Source: a virus. Taken from it: DNA of 64,000 nt. The notes beneath the pieces were generated by a model. That model saw only the letters and a list, made by a program, of their open reading frames with translations. It was not told where the DNA came from and searched no databases. Where the stretch lies: positions 1 through 64,000 of IMG/VR virus record IMGVR_UViG_3300032326_001134. One strand, 5' to 3'. This document shows positions 7,126 through 14,574 of this stretch, piece by piece. The position numbers were made by a program, and so were the translations under genes. Position 1 is the first letter of the stretch. Each line of letters begins with the position of its first letter.

Positions 7126-8277
7126 ATGAATAAAAAACTAATAAGTGCAATTTCAGCGGTAGCCCTAACGCTATCCATCACTACTATTACCGCAGAGGCT
7201 AAGGCGGACACACAAGCCCCAACGGTAGCTGTATTAGATACAGCAATTAATTCTTCTTTGCCAATTTTTAAAGATAAGATTGCATATGAAGTTTGTATTT
7301 TGGAATGGGCCTCATGTCCAAATGGTCAAAAGTTTATGGAGGGTCCAGGATCGGCAAATCTTCCATTATCAATTTTAAATAATGGTCAAGGATTTGATCA
7401 CGGAACACAGATGGCCTCAGTTGCAGTAAATACTAATCCAAATATTAAAATTGTATTTGTGAGAATTATTGGAAATACTCCGACAGGATCAAGACAGACA
7501 ACTGGCGATGCTGGTATTGCTCTAGCATTAAAATGGGTTCTAGATAATAAATCTAAATTTAATATTCAAAGTGTTGCCATGTCTCAGGCAAATCACGGAA
7601 TTGTTACTACGCAAACAGAGTATTGCCCAGTAACAGCTCCAGTTCGTGGTATGATTTCTTCAATGGTTGCTTCCAATTTACCAGTATTTTTTCCTGCTGG
7701 CAATTCAAGAGACTATTCAAGATTGTCATGGCCAGCATGTATTAACGAATCAATTTCAGTTGGCATGGCAGATCAATATGATGAAATTGACAACATGTCA
7801 AACTACGATAAAAATAGATTAGATTTTTATGCTACTGGAAATATGCGAGTGTCATCAGCAGACGGATCTATTAGAAATGGTGCGGGATCTTCAATTTCTG
7901 CTCAAGTTGCTAGTGCAACATGGGCTGGACTTAAGTTTAAAAACCCTAACCTAACCTACCAGCAGACTCTTGATATTTTAAACAATACCTCAAAATTAAT
8001 TAAGGGTGCAAGAGGACAATCTGGAAAACTTATAGATAGGTCTATATCTATAAGTTACAATCCATCGTCGTACAACCCATCTCCAGTAGTTGTTCCAGCA
8101 ACACCTACAACACCTGTAAAAACCCCAGCGCAGATTGCTGCAGAAAAAGCTTTAATTCTTCAACAGGCAAATACAGCAATTGCTGCTGCTGAGGCTCAAT
8201 ATCAAATAGAATTAAAGGCTGCTGCAGACAAGTTGGCTGCAGTTAAATTAGAATGGAATAAAAAACTAAATGGCTAA
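7126..8277 (+). CDS. secreted subtilisin-like serine protease (S8)
   Basis: 383 residues. Signal peptide at 1-27 (MNKK, hydrophobic core, AEAKA). The S8 triad is visible: Asp38 (VAVLDTAI), His92 (FDHGTQMASV) and Ser256 (GSSISAQVASATWAG); oxyanion Asn193 lies in FPAGN. No obvious pro-domain separates the signal from the catalytic core. A Pro/Thr linker and an Ala-rich helical tail (about 335-383) ending KLEWNKKLNG follow; the tail resembles that of the secreted protein at 11423 (both end with a W-N-x-K motif). It should act outside the cell, perhaps on surface proteins, rival phage receptors or released host protein. Confidence 0.92.
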   Translation: MNKKLISAISAVALTLSITTITAEAKADTQAPTVAVLDTAINSSLPIFKDKIAYEVCILEWASCPNGQKFMEGPGSANLPLSILNNGQGFDHGTQMASVAVNTNPNIKIVFVRIIGNTPTGSRQTTGDAGIALALKWVLDNKSKFNIQSVAMSQANHGIVTTQTEYCPVTAPVRGMISSMVASNLPVFFPAGNSRDYSRLSWPACINESISVGMADQYDEIDNMSNYDKNRLDFYATGNMRVSSADGSIRNGAGSSISAQVASATWAGLKFKNPNLTYQQTLDILNNTSKLIKGARGQSGKLIDRSISISYNPSSYNPSPVVVPATPTTPVKTPAQIAAEKALILQQANTAIAAAEAQYQIELKAAADKLAAVKLEWNKKLNG

Positions 8278-8476
8278 CATGACAGTGTTAGAAGAAATTA
8301 TTAAAGAGATTGGCGAGGAGTTGTACCAGAAATGGTACAACGGCCTCGCCATAGAAGATAGAACGGAAGAATCTTCTAAGGCAATGGCTAATAATGCTGG
8401 AGAAACCGCAGTTTGGGTAATCCAAACATTTATGAATAAGTTTAACGCTGCTGCAGAGGAGCTTAAGGATAAATAG
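8270..8476 (+). CDS. small acidic helical protein
   Basis: 68 residues. KEIGEELYQKW matches QEIGEELFDQW in the leftward gene at 20764, so these are distant paralogues. Overlaps the subtilase end by 8 nt. The DNA around 8315-8350 holds GGCGAGG...CCTCGCC, a hairpin inside the gene. Function unknown. Confidence 0.68.
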   Translation: MANMTVLEEIIKEIGEELYQKWYNGLAIEDRTEESSKAMANNAGETAVWVIQTFMNKFNAAAEELKDK

Positions 8477-9175
8477 TTGTCAAAAAAACCAGTAAGGCAA
8501 TTTAATCAAGGTGAAATATTAAATATTAATTCTGATGAAATTGAGTGTGCACACCTAATTGATCAATCTCAATTAGGTGCTTCACATATCTTCTCAAGCA
8601 GAGAAGAGTATATAAAAACATTGCCATTAAATTGTGATTATATGGAGCTTGGAGTTGCTTGGGGCTACTACTCAGAAATTGTTGCTAAATTAAAAAATCC
8701 ATCTTCAATAGATTTAGTAGACTGGTACAACCAAGATCTAAAATGTTGGTCTTGGAGAAAATTTGGATCATGTCAATGTGAGCCAAAACATGAGCTGTTA
8801 TATACACCTGAAACACATGAGCAATATATCACTAATAAATTTAGTATATATAATAATGTTAATGTGATAAAAGGGAGTGTGCCTCAAATACTTGATAGCA
8901 TAGATAAAAAATACGATTATATATATGTAGACATTTCAAACGAAAGAAAAGTTATTAGAGAAACCTTAAATAAAATAAAAAATATGGTTAAACCAGGTGG
9001 GGTTATTGGTCTAAATGATTACCTGATATATGATGGTATAATTGAGGATGCCCCATACGGAACGTACCAGTCGGTAAATGAATTCTTACTTTTTAATAAA
9101 AATTGGAGTGTTGATGGAATCGCATTACATCCTTTAGGATTTTATGACATATATTTAAGGAGTGCAATTGAGTAA
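8477..9175 (+). CDS. class I SAM-dependent methyltransferase
   Basis: 232 residues, TTG start directly after the previous stop. Motif I is YMELGVAWGYYSEI, motif II region SIDLVDWY, and YDYIYVDIS plus VKPGGVIGLNDYL are the post-II and III motifs, as in the Methyltransf_24 group. It is a paralogue of the protein at 30231 (same order, shared GGVIG-x-NDY). The acceptor is unknown. It is followed by an SGNH hydrolase and a 2OG-like oxygenase, so a small-molecule or glycan modification role is plausible. Confidence 0.85.
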   Translation: MSKKPVRQFNQGEILNINSDEIECAHLIDQSQLGASHIFSSREEYIKTLPLNCDYMELGVAWGYYSEIVAKLKNPSSIDLVDWYNQDLKCWSWRKFGSCQCEPKHELLYTPETHEQYITNKFSIYNNVNVIKGSVPQILDSIDKKYDYIYVDISNERKVIRETLNKIKNMVKPGGVIGLNDYLIYDGIIEDAPYGTYQSVNEFLLFNKNWSVDGIALHPLGFYDIYLRSAIE

Positions 9176-10121
9176 CGATGTTGATGATTTTGAAATAACT
9201 AAAGATACAATTTTAAGAAGCTCAGGTGTCGTTGATGTTTTTTCAAATAAATTTGATATTACATTTTTTAATGAATTCCCACCAGGACAAGAGCCTCCAA
9301 GAAAGTTCAGTCAACTTCCATTTAATCACGAAGGTGGCATTGACGATGGGTCAGTATCCTACCAGTACAATTTAGATTTTTTTAGATGTGATGACTTTAC
9401 ATCTGTTCACAAAGAAAAATATCACATAGTTTTTGGCGGTTGCTCTGAAACTGAGGGTGTCGGTGGGAATTTAAATGAGTCTTGGGCACACAAGGTGTAC
9501 ACAGAATTAAAAGAAAAATATGATATAGGCGGATACTACTCGCTAGCAAGATCTGGTAACGGTTGGCATAAAATAGCTTTAAGTTTAATTAATTATGTAG
9601 AAAAGTATGGTAAGCCAACTCATTTTTTTGTAATGCTACCTAACGTTGGAAGAAATTTTTATTGGGATAAAGAGGATAAAACTTGGAGCTATCTTCAAAA
9701 GTATGTAAAAAGATCCTCACCTCGTAAATTTATTAAAGCAGACAACGCTAATAAAACACATAAGCCACATCCAGAAGAAAATATGTTTGATATAGATGAA
9801 TATAAAAGACAGTATATGGAATTTGCCATTGGTTGGAAAATGTTAATTTCGTATTGTAAATCAAATAATATTAAAATTTTATATTCAACTTGGAGTTATG
9901 AAGAAAATAGCAATTTTGAAAATTTTGATAATCAACATAAATTGTTTTTTACCCTTAATTATAATGATTGTATGAAGTTTATAGTGGAGAGATACCCAGA
10001 TCTTAATGTTGTAAAGAAAAAGTTAAAGAAGAGAGATGGACATCTTGGTGATATTGTTCATGAGTATTGGAAATCAGTCTTTATGTATGAAATAGAAAAA
10101 AGAGGACTTTTTAATGATTAA
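9168..10121 (+). CDS. SGNH/GDSL-type hydrolase
   Basis: 317 residues from the TTG at 9168, chosen because AAGGAG lies 5 nt upstream; the GTG at 9162 would sit inside that ribosome site. Block I is IVFGGCSETEGVGG with Ser93 as nucleophile; a later NGW segment and the C-terminal RDGHLGD (Asp290, His292) complete an SGNH-like triad. Such phage enzymes are often esterases or deacetylases acting on carbohydrate acyl groups. Paralogue at 2511 lacks the Ser and the Asp-His block. Confidence 0.78.
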   Translation: MSNDVDDFEITKDTILRSSGVVDVFSNKFDITFFNEFPPGQEPPRKFSQLPFNHEGGIDDGSVSYQYNLDFFRCDDFTSVHKEKYHIVFGGCSETEGVGGNLNESWAHKVYTELKEKYDIGGYYSLARSGNGWHKIALSLINYVEKYGKPTHFFVMLPNVGRNFYWDKEDKTWSYLQKYVKRSSPRKFIKADNANKTHKPHPEENMFDIDEYKRQYMEFAIGWKMLISYCKSNNIKILYSTWSYEENSNFENFDNQHKLFFTLNYNDCMKFIVERYPDLNVVKKKLKKRDGHLGDIVHEYWKSVFMYEIEKRGLFND

Positions 10122-10194
10122 AAAAATTATATTTTTATACAGAAAAAGAAAAATTAAAAAAGAATTAAATAAAACAAAAAAGTTTATTTATTAA
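10114..10194 (+). CDS. very small basic ORF
   Basis: 26 residues, mostly Lys, Ile and Arg (MIKKIIFLYRKRKIKKELNK...). Overlaps the SGNH stop and ends just before the AAGGAG of the next gene. It may be a real micropeptide or only a translational bridge. Confidence 0.35.
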   Translation: MIKKIIFLYRKRKIKKELNKTKKFIY

Positions 10195-10203
10195 GGAGTT
10201 AAA

Positions 10204-10791
10204 ATGAAATCATTTTATAAAGAAAATGTATTTAGCAGCGGTGACTTTAGTTTAATTAAAAGTCACGTGATCAGTCACATAGAATCCTCAGATGATTTTA
10301 AGTATACAAAAATCTATGGTAGATACTGGAACACTATTCATTTCCCTGAAGAAATAAACCAATTATTAATTAAAACTTCCAGGGATGGATTTGATGTTAA
10401 TAATTTAGAAATAGTATATTCGCAATGCGTAAAGTATCAGATAGTAGATGGAGTTATACCATCTTTAGGAAACCATGTAGATAACTTTTATGCTACTCAT
10501 ACATTAAATATTATTGTAGACTCAACTCTAAACTGGCCCTTAACGGTTGAAGGTGTAGATTTTCCAAGCATAACCAACTCGGCGGTATTTTTAAAAGGAG
10601 ATGAGGATTTTCATAGCAGGCCAGAATATCCATCATCCAGCGAAGATGATTATGTTATAGCAATTTTTGTAAATTTAGCACCAGAAGACAGTGAAATAAT
10701 TAAAAAAACAAAAGAATTTAGAAGTTTGCCAAAAGAAGCCCAAGATGTAATTAGATTAAAGATGACTCCTAACGATGTGAATCTCTATTGA
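10204..10791 (+). CDS. 2OG-Fe(II) oxygenase-like protein, divergent
   Basis: 195 residues with AAGGAG upstream. His91-x-Asp93 (NHVDN) and His137-x-Arg139 (FHSRP) form the presumed iron and 2OG sites. Paralogue of the protein at 3936, sharing the S-T-x-x-W-P segment. Substrate unknown. Last gene of a methyltransferase, SGNH, oxygenase run. Confidence 0.72.
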   Translation: MKSFYKENVFSSGDFSLIKSHVISHIESSDDFKYTKIYGRYWNTIHFPEEINQLLIKTSRDGFDVNNLEIVYSQCVKYQIVDGVIPSLGNHVDNFYATHTLNIIVDSTLNWPLTVEGVDFPSITNSAVFLKGDEDFHSRPEYPSSSEDDYVIAIFVNLAPEDSEIIKKTKEFRSLPKEAQDVIRLKMTPNDVNLY

Positions 10792-10816
10792 CAATTATAG
10801 GATGATTATATATAAT
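10788..10816 (+). promoter_or_regulatory. consensus promoter, leaderless
   Basis: Perfect TTGACA, 17-bp spacer, perfect TATAAT, then seven bases to the thioredoxin ATG. The strongest host-type promoter in the window by consensus. Confidence 0.78.
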
Positions 10817-10823
10817 ATATAAT

Positions 10824-11129
10824 ATGATAGTCGACGACAACAATTTTGAAAAAGCTATTGCTACCCATAAAGTAATTTTAATTGATTTCTGGGCAGAATG
10901 GTGTAGGCCGTGCAAAATGTTTTCTCCGATTTTAGATGAAATATCTGAAGAATGTTCCATATGGATTGGCAAAATAAATGCAGACGAAAATAAGGAAATG
11001 GTAGAAAAATATAATGTTATATCTTTACCAACTACAATTGTTTTTGAGAATGGCAAAGAAGTAAAGAGAATTATTGGGGCAAAGCCAAAACATTTAATGC
11101 TAAAGGAGATTGAGCAATGGATGAATTAG
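10824..11129 (+). CDS. trxA: thioredoxin
   Basis: 101 residues, normal thioredoxin length. The active site is WCRPC (Cys27, Cys30), unusual in having Arg instead of Gly; the cis-Pro loop is SLPTT (Pro69). It could reduce ribonucleotide reductase, consistent with the class II enzyme at 37095, or other phage and host disulfides. It has its own consensus promoter. Confidence 0.94.
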   Translation: MIVDDNNFEKAIATHKVILIDFWAEWCRPCKMFSPILDEISEECSIWIGKINADENKEMVEKYNVISLPTTIVFENGKEVKRIIGAKPKHLMLKEIEQWMN

Positions 11130-11320
11130 AGCCTGACAATGAATATATAAATCACGTAGAGTTTGAAATATGGCTTAAAAATGGTTATGATCGTGGATGG
11201 GTATCGGACGTATTTTGCAATACACATGATGTACCGCCTATGTCTGACGACGAAATGCAAGAATGGGAAGAGGGCGGAGACCCTTGTTCTTTTCAAGTAA
11301 AAATATATGAATTAAATTAA
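11117..11320 (+). CDS. small actinophage conserved protein
   Basis: 67 residues. CNTHDVPPMSDDEMQEWEEG...DPC resembles the short C-x-THD-x-P...E-G-x-DPC motif of many small actinophage proteins of unknown function. Overlaps the thioredoxin end by 13 nt. Confidence 0.72.
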   Translation: MDELEPDNEYINHVEFEIWLKNGYDRGWVSDVFCNTHDVPPMSDDEMQEWEEGGDPCSFQVKIYELN

Positions 11321-11422
11321 ACACAACATTTGTGTCACATAAACGTCTTATATATTGTGATATAAATATACCACATAGATTCCTGTACTCATAAGAGGCA
11401 GGTAAAAAGGAGAATAAATTAA

Positions 11423-12424
11423 ATGAACTCATTTAAGAAAGTATCGCTAATCATTGCTGCAGCCCTGACTAGCACAATGCTTGTATCGCCAGCAGCTCAG
11501 GCTAATGCTGGAACTGTCACGTTAACGGTGGCGGGAACTGCAGCAACAGGTGGAACAGTAGTAACAACTCCTGTATCTCTACCAGTACCAGCAGATAACA
11601 GTGTAGATGCAGCAGATGCATTGAAGATCGCCGTAACAGGCGTAGACACTGGAACAGCAGTAACAGCAGTTGCAGTAAATGCAACACTTGTTCCTGCGCT
11701 ATCAGCAACTGGTGCAGCAGTAACAGCATCATCTGGATCCTCAACGCTATCAATTGCAACAGGAACTGGAACATCAGCAGACTTTTATGTATATACTAAA
11801 AGTACAGCAGTAGGATCAGTATCGATTACTCGTGCTGGAACTACAACAGTTTATTATGTACAAGGTACCGCAGGTGCTTTGAACTCAATTACATTAACCG
11901 CTCCTGCCTCAGCAGCAGCAGGTACATCACAGGTGCTTAAGGTATCTGGATTCGACGTGTTTGGTAATCTAAAGGGTGGAGCCACAATTAATACTTTGGT
12001 TTCAAGCTCTGGTGCAGCACTGGTAACAGCGCTAACAACTGACACAACAACAGCAACACTTGGAACAAAAGAGCAGACAGTAACAATTCCTGCAACTGGT
12101 TCAGTAACAGTAGTTGCATATGCAACAGTAGCAGCAGCCGTAACAGGCTTAGCAGCACCAGTAGGTTCTGTAAGCGCTACAATTGCAGTTCGTGATATTG
12201 CTGGTGAATTGTCAGCAAAGAACGCAGAATTAGCAGCAGCTAATGCAGCACTAAAGGCAGCACAGGATGCCCTAGCAGCAGAAAAGGCTGCTCGTGCAAC
12301 TGATTCTGCAACTGCTAAAGCAGCATCAGATCTTGCCAAGGCTACCTATATTGCAGAATATAATGCTCTTGCAAAGAAATGGAACGCCAAGAATCCTCGT
12401 GCAAAGGTAAAGCTAAAGAAGTAA
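11423..12424 (+). CDS. secreted Ala/Thr-rich protein
   Basis: 333 residues. Signal peptide at 1-28 (MNSFKK, hydrophobic core, SPAAQANA). A long Ala/Thr/Val/Gly beta-rich region (about 30-255) resembles Ig-like or S-layer-type surface proteins, then a coiled coil (ELSAKNAELAAANAALKAAQ) and a basic tail ending AKVKLKK. AAAGGAG precedes the ATG, and codons favour gca, aca and gta more uniformly than neighbouring genes, as in the capsid gene, which suggests high expression. It has its own terminator. Export of an abundant surface-type protein by a phage is unusual; receptor masking or a lysis/adhesion role are guesses. Confidence 0.85.
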   Translation: MNSFKKVSLIIAAALTSTMLVSPAAQANAGTVTLTVAGTAATGGTVVTTPVSLPVPADNSVDAADALKIAVTGVDTGTAVTAVAVNATLVPALSATGAAVTASSGSSTLSIATGTGTSADFYVYTKSTAVGSVSITRAGTTTVYYVQGTAGALNSITLTAPASAAAGTSQVLKVSGFDVFGNLKGGATINTLVSSSGAALVTALTTDTTTATLGTKEQTVTIPATGSVTVVAYATVAAAVTGLAAPVGSVSATIAVRDIAGELSAKNAELAAANAALKAAQDALAAEKAARATDSATAKAASDLAKATYIAEYNALAKKWNAKNPRAKVKLKK

Positions 12425-12435
12425 TTCTTTAATTT

Positions 12436-12468
12436 AAAGGGGCAGGGCCGAAAGGTCTTGCCCCTTTA
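12436..12468 (+). terminator. rho-independent-type terminator
   Basis: AAAGGGGCAGGGCC, GAAA tetraloop, GGTCTTGCCCCTTT: a strong stem with one mismatch right after the secreted-protein stop. Confidence 0.85.
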
Positions 12469-12477
12469 ATATATAAA

Positions 12478-12486
12478 TGATAGAAT
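12478..12486 (+). promoter_or_regulatory. extended -10 promoter, leaderless
   Basis: TGATAGAAT, six bases before the ATG of the first DUF2061 gene. Confidence 0.55.
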
Positions 12487-12492
12487 GGTATT

Positions 12493-12693
12493 ATGGAATC
12501 AAATAAAAGAACGTTATTAAAAACAGCAAGCTGGGAAACATTTCACCTTGTTGGGGTGTCTGGTGTAATATATCTATTTACCAGAGAATGGGAATATGCA
12601 AGTCTTGGAGCCTTAATGTATATTGGCTGGGAAGCACTTGGTTATTATTTACATGAAAGAGTTTGGGCTAGATTTGGAAATAAAATTAAATAA
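12493..12693 (+). CDS. DUF2061 membrane protein
   Basis: 66 residues. The layout R-x-LLK-x-x-SWE, two hydrophobic helices and the ending YYLHERVWARF matches DUF2061. A second, more typical copy lies at 14368. Function of the family is unknown. Confidence 0.82.
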   Translation: MESNKRTLLKTASWETFHLVGVSGVIYLFTREWEYASLGALMYIGWEALGYYLHERVWARFGNKIK

Positions 12694-12812
12694 TGACTTC
12701 TGGTAATTGTGAAATTGCAGGATGCAGTAAAAAAGCAACAAGGATAGCCTTATCAGAGTCAAAAACAATATCAATATGCACAGATTGCTATAATTTACAG
12801 TATAAATCTTAA
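12693..12812 (+). CDS. tiny zinc-finger protein
   Basis: 39 residues: C6...C11...C29-x2-C32. Start overlaps the previous stop (TAATG). The C-x4-C...C-x2-C pattern fits a single zinc site. Confidence 0.62.
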   Translation: MTSGNCEIAGCSKKATRIALSESKTISICTDCYNLQYKS

Positions 12813-12821
12813 TCAACTAAA

Positions 12822-12830
12822 TGCTATAAT
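12822..12830 (+). promoter_or_regulatory. extended -10 promoter, leaderless
   Basis: TGCTATAAT, six bases before the ATG of a 23-codon ORF. The same nonamer occurs at both arms of the divergent promoter near 30.2 kb and at 63763. Confidence 0.6.
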
Positions 12831-12836
12831 ATATCT

Positions 12837-12908
12837 ATGGATGGACTTCTAGACCCATCTAAATACAAACCTATAGGAGAAACAAAATGTCAGACGGAAA
12901 AGATTTAA
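12837..12908 (+). CDS. possible leader peptide ORF
   Basis: 23 codons (MDGLLDPSKYKPIGETKCQTEK...) beginning at the predicted transcription start. It overlaps the next gene by 22 nt in another frame; the next gene's AGGAG lies inside it. It could be a translated leader that couples ribosomes to the downstream start. Confidence 0.4.
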   Translation: MDGLLDPSKYKPIGETKCQTEKI

Positions 12909-13045
12909 ACGGATTTACATCACCAAAGGTAAATAGCTCATCACCATGGGCAACAGAGTCATACACAGAGGCACCAGCTGCTGCTTTCCCAGCAACAGAC
13001 AAGTCATCACAAGATGGCGCAGGACTAAATAACGGCGGTAAGTAA
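12887..13045 (+). CDS. small disordered protein
   Basis: 52 residues, Ser/Ala/Gly/Asp-rich and without hydrophobic core (MSDGKDLNGFTSPKV...). AGGAG upstream at proper distance. Function unknown. Confidence 0.6.
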   Translation: MSDGKDLNGFTSPKVNSSSPWATESYTEAPAAAFPATDKSSQDGAGLNNGGK

Positions 13046-13047
13046 TA

Positions 13048-13197
13048 ATGTGTTTTGAATGCGGATGCGAATCAGTTGGAAGCACAACAGGAGTCACTCC
13101 AGTTACAGTTACTGATGTTTCAAGAGATGGGGAAGCAGGTTTAACATTAAACATGACTTCAACACCTGAGCAGACAAGACAATTTATTAATGAGTGA
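13048..13197 (+). CDS. small Cys-rich protein
   Basis: 49 residues. N-terminal MCFECGC may bind metal through three cysteines; the rest is Thr/Val-rich. Overlaps the next start. Confidence 0.6.
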   Translation: MCFECGCESVGSTTGVTPVTVTDVSRDGEAGLTLNMTSTPEQTRQFINE

Positions 13198-13408
13198 AAA
13201 CGGAACTGGTATGTCTACTCCACCAAATAATGAACCATCTGGTGCAGTAAGCTCACAAGATGCTGGTAGAAAGAAACCAAGTCAAGGAAAATTTAGATCT
13301 GGTTTCCCTACACAAAAAACACCAATGAAAGTTGATACAAATAAACATGGCATACGCCGTGAAACCAACACAGGCCCAAAGAAAACTGGAAAGCCAAAGA
13401 AGGTTTAA
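13190..13408 (+). CDS. small basic disordered protein
   Basis: 72 residues rich in Gly, Pro, Lys and Thr, ending in GPKKTGKPKKV. It looks like a nucleic-acid-binding tail protein. No domain recognised. Confidence 0.6.
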   Translation: MSENGTGMSTPPNNEPSGAVSSQDAGRKKPSQGKFRSGFPTQKTPMKVDTNKHGIRRETNTGPKKTGKPKKV

Positions 13409-13410
13409 TT

Positions 13411-13512
13411 ATGTGCCAAATGTCAATATGCAGTTCTTCTGAGCTGCATATTGACATTGTAAGAACAATAGATGATCAAATAGATAAAGCAGAAGAAACA
13501 GGAATTATTTAG
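13411..13512 (+). CDS. very small ORF containing a perfect inverted repeat
   Basis: 33 residues (MCQMSICSSSELHIDIVRTI...). Its first third is built from a 15-bp perfect inverted repeat, so the reading frame may be secondary to the DNA or RNA structure. Confidence 0.45.
   Translation: MCQMSICSSSELHIDIVRTIDDQIDKAEETGII
13419..13458. repeat. perfect 15-bp inverted repeat, 10-nt loop
   Basis: AATGTCAATATGCAG, loop TTCTTCTGAG, CTGCATATTGACATT. There is no T-run after it, so it is not a typical terminator. It could be an operator or a structured mRNA element about 70 nt upstream of the kinase gene. Confidence 0.9.
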
Positions 13513-13526
13513 CAGAAAGAGTTTTA

Positions 13527-14282
13527 ATGATTATTCAAGTAATTGGATTACCAGGGGCTGGCAAGTCTACATTTGCAAAAGAGTTAGCAGATAGAATTAA
13601 TGGTATACATTTAAATGCCGATGAAGTAAGAGCAGAATTAAATAGTGATCTAGGGTTTACGCCAGAAGATAGAATTGAGCAAGCACGTAGAATGGGTGCG
13701 CTATCTAGATTATTAAGTAAACAGGGATATCATGTAGTTGTAGATTTTGTTAATCCAATAAAAGAAACTAGAGATGCATTCGGCAAGCCAGATAAGGTTG
13801 TATGGATGAATCGTAAACCAGTTAGAAATTTTCCTGACACAACGGCAATGTGGGAAACGCCACATAATGTAGATTTAATGTTTGATGATTTAATTGAATA
13901 TACTGATGCTGCAAGAATAGCATGCATAGATTTTCAATTACACGACTGGAGACGTCCTACAACACTGATGCTGGGCCGATATCAGCCATGGCATGAGGGA
14001 CATCATGCGCTATATCAAGAAGCTGGGCAGAGAACAGATCAAGTGATGCTCGGAGTCAGAAATACATACAAGACAAGCGAGAAAGATCCATTAGATTTTG
14101 ATCAAGTAAAAGAGTACATATCAAAAGATCCAGTAATGGAAAAGGCAATGGTTGTTAGGATGCCTAACATTACTAATATTGTATATGGTCGTGATGTTGG
14201 ATACAAAATTGAGCAAGTATCTTTAGGATCAGACATTGAAGCAATTTCTGCAACACAAAAAAGAAAAGAAATGGGAATATGA
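13527..14282 (+). CDS. APS-kinase-like / nucleotidyltransferase fusion
   Basis: 251 residues, two domains. Residues 1-140 form a P-loop kinase: Walker A GLPGAGKST (7-15), then LNADEVRAELNSDLGFTPEDR and HVVVDFVNP, closely following APS kinase (CysC), which makes PAPS from APS. Residues 145-251 form a cytidylyltransferase-like domain: RYQPWHEGH (HxGH-type, His156 and His159) and ISATQKRK near the end. The second domain could be an adenylyl- or cytidylyltransferase. With three sulfotransferases in the window, PAPS supply is attractive; phosphorylation of another alcohol substrate remains possible. Confidence 0.85.
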   Translation: MIIQVIGLPGAGKSTFAKELADRINGIHLNADEVRAELNSDLGFTPEDRIEQARRMGALSRLLSKQGYHVVVDFVNPIKETRDAFGKPDKVVWMNRKPVRNFPDTTAMWETPHNVDLMFDDLIEYTDAARIACIDFQLHDWRRPTTLMLGRYQPWHEGHHALYQEAGQRTDQVMLGVRNTYKTSEKDPLDFDQVKEYISKDPVMEKAMVVRMPNITNIVYGRDVGYKIEQVSLGSDIEAISATQKRKEMGI

Positions 14283-14371
14283 CGATTATAGAAATAATTT
14301 CTTTATCTGCATTTGCTTTGTTTCTTTTTTATTTTGTATATAAATATGGTAGATATGGTGACGGTGAATGA
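14279..14371 (+). CDS. tiny membrane peptide
   Basis: 30 residues, one hydrophobic helix (IIEIISLSAFALFLFYFVY) and a short tail. ATG overlaps the previous stop and its own stop overlaps the next ATG (ATGA), so it is embedded in an operon. Confidence 0.55.
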   Translation: MTIIEIISLSAFALFLFYFVYKYGRYGDGE

Positions 14372-14574
14372 CGGTAACAAGGGCTAGATCGTTTACAAAG
14401 GCCCTAAGTTATAGAATTTGGGGCACACTTTCGTCTTTTGCTGTAGCCTATGTAATTACAAAGAATGCAACACTTTCAGGTGCTATTGCGTTTTGGGAAA
14501 CGGTAGTTAAAATATTTATATATTACGCACATGAGCGTGGATGGAATTATATACAATGGGGAAGAAATAAATGA
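14368..14574 (+). CDS. DUF2061 membrane protein
   Basis: 68 residues. RARSFTKALSYRIWGTLSSF, second helix, then YYAHERGWNYI is a textbook DUF2061 pattern. Second copy in the window (first at 12493). Translationally coupled on both sides. Confidence 0.88.
   Translation: MTVTRARSFTKALSYRIWGTLSSFAVAYVITKNATLSGAIAFWETVVKIFIYYAHERGWNYIQWGRNK

Noticed and set aside
9162-9167. GTG start for the SGNH hydrolase
   Set aside because: It would lie on the AAGGAG ribosome site; the TTG at 9168 has proper spacing.
11854-12339. 161-codon minus-strand frame under the secreted protein
   Set aside because: Ala/Val/Thr-rich shadow of a gca/aca-rich gene; no ribosome site or promoter.
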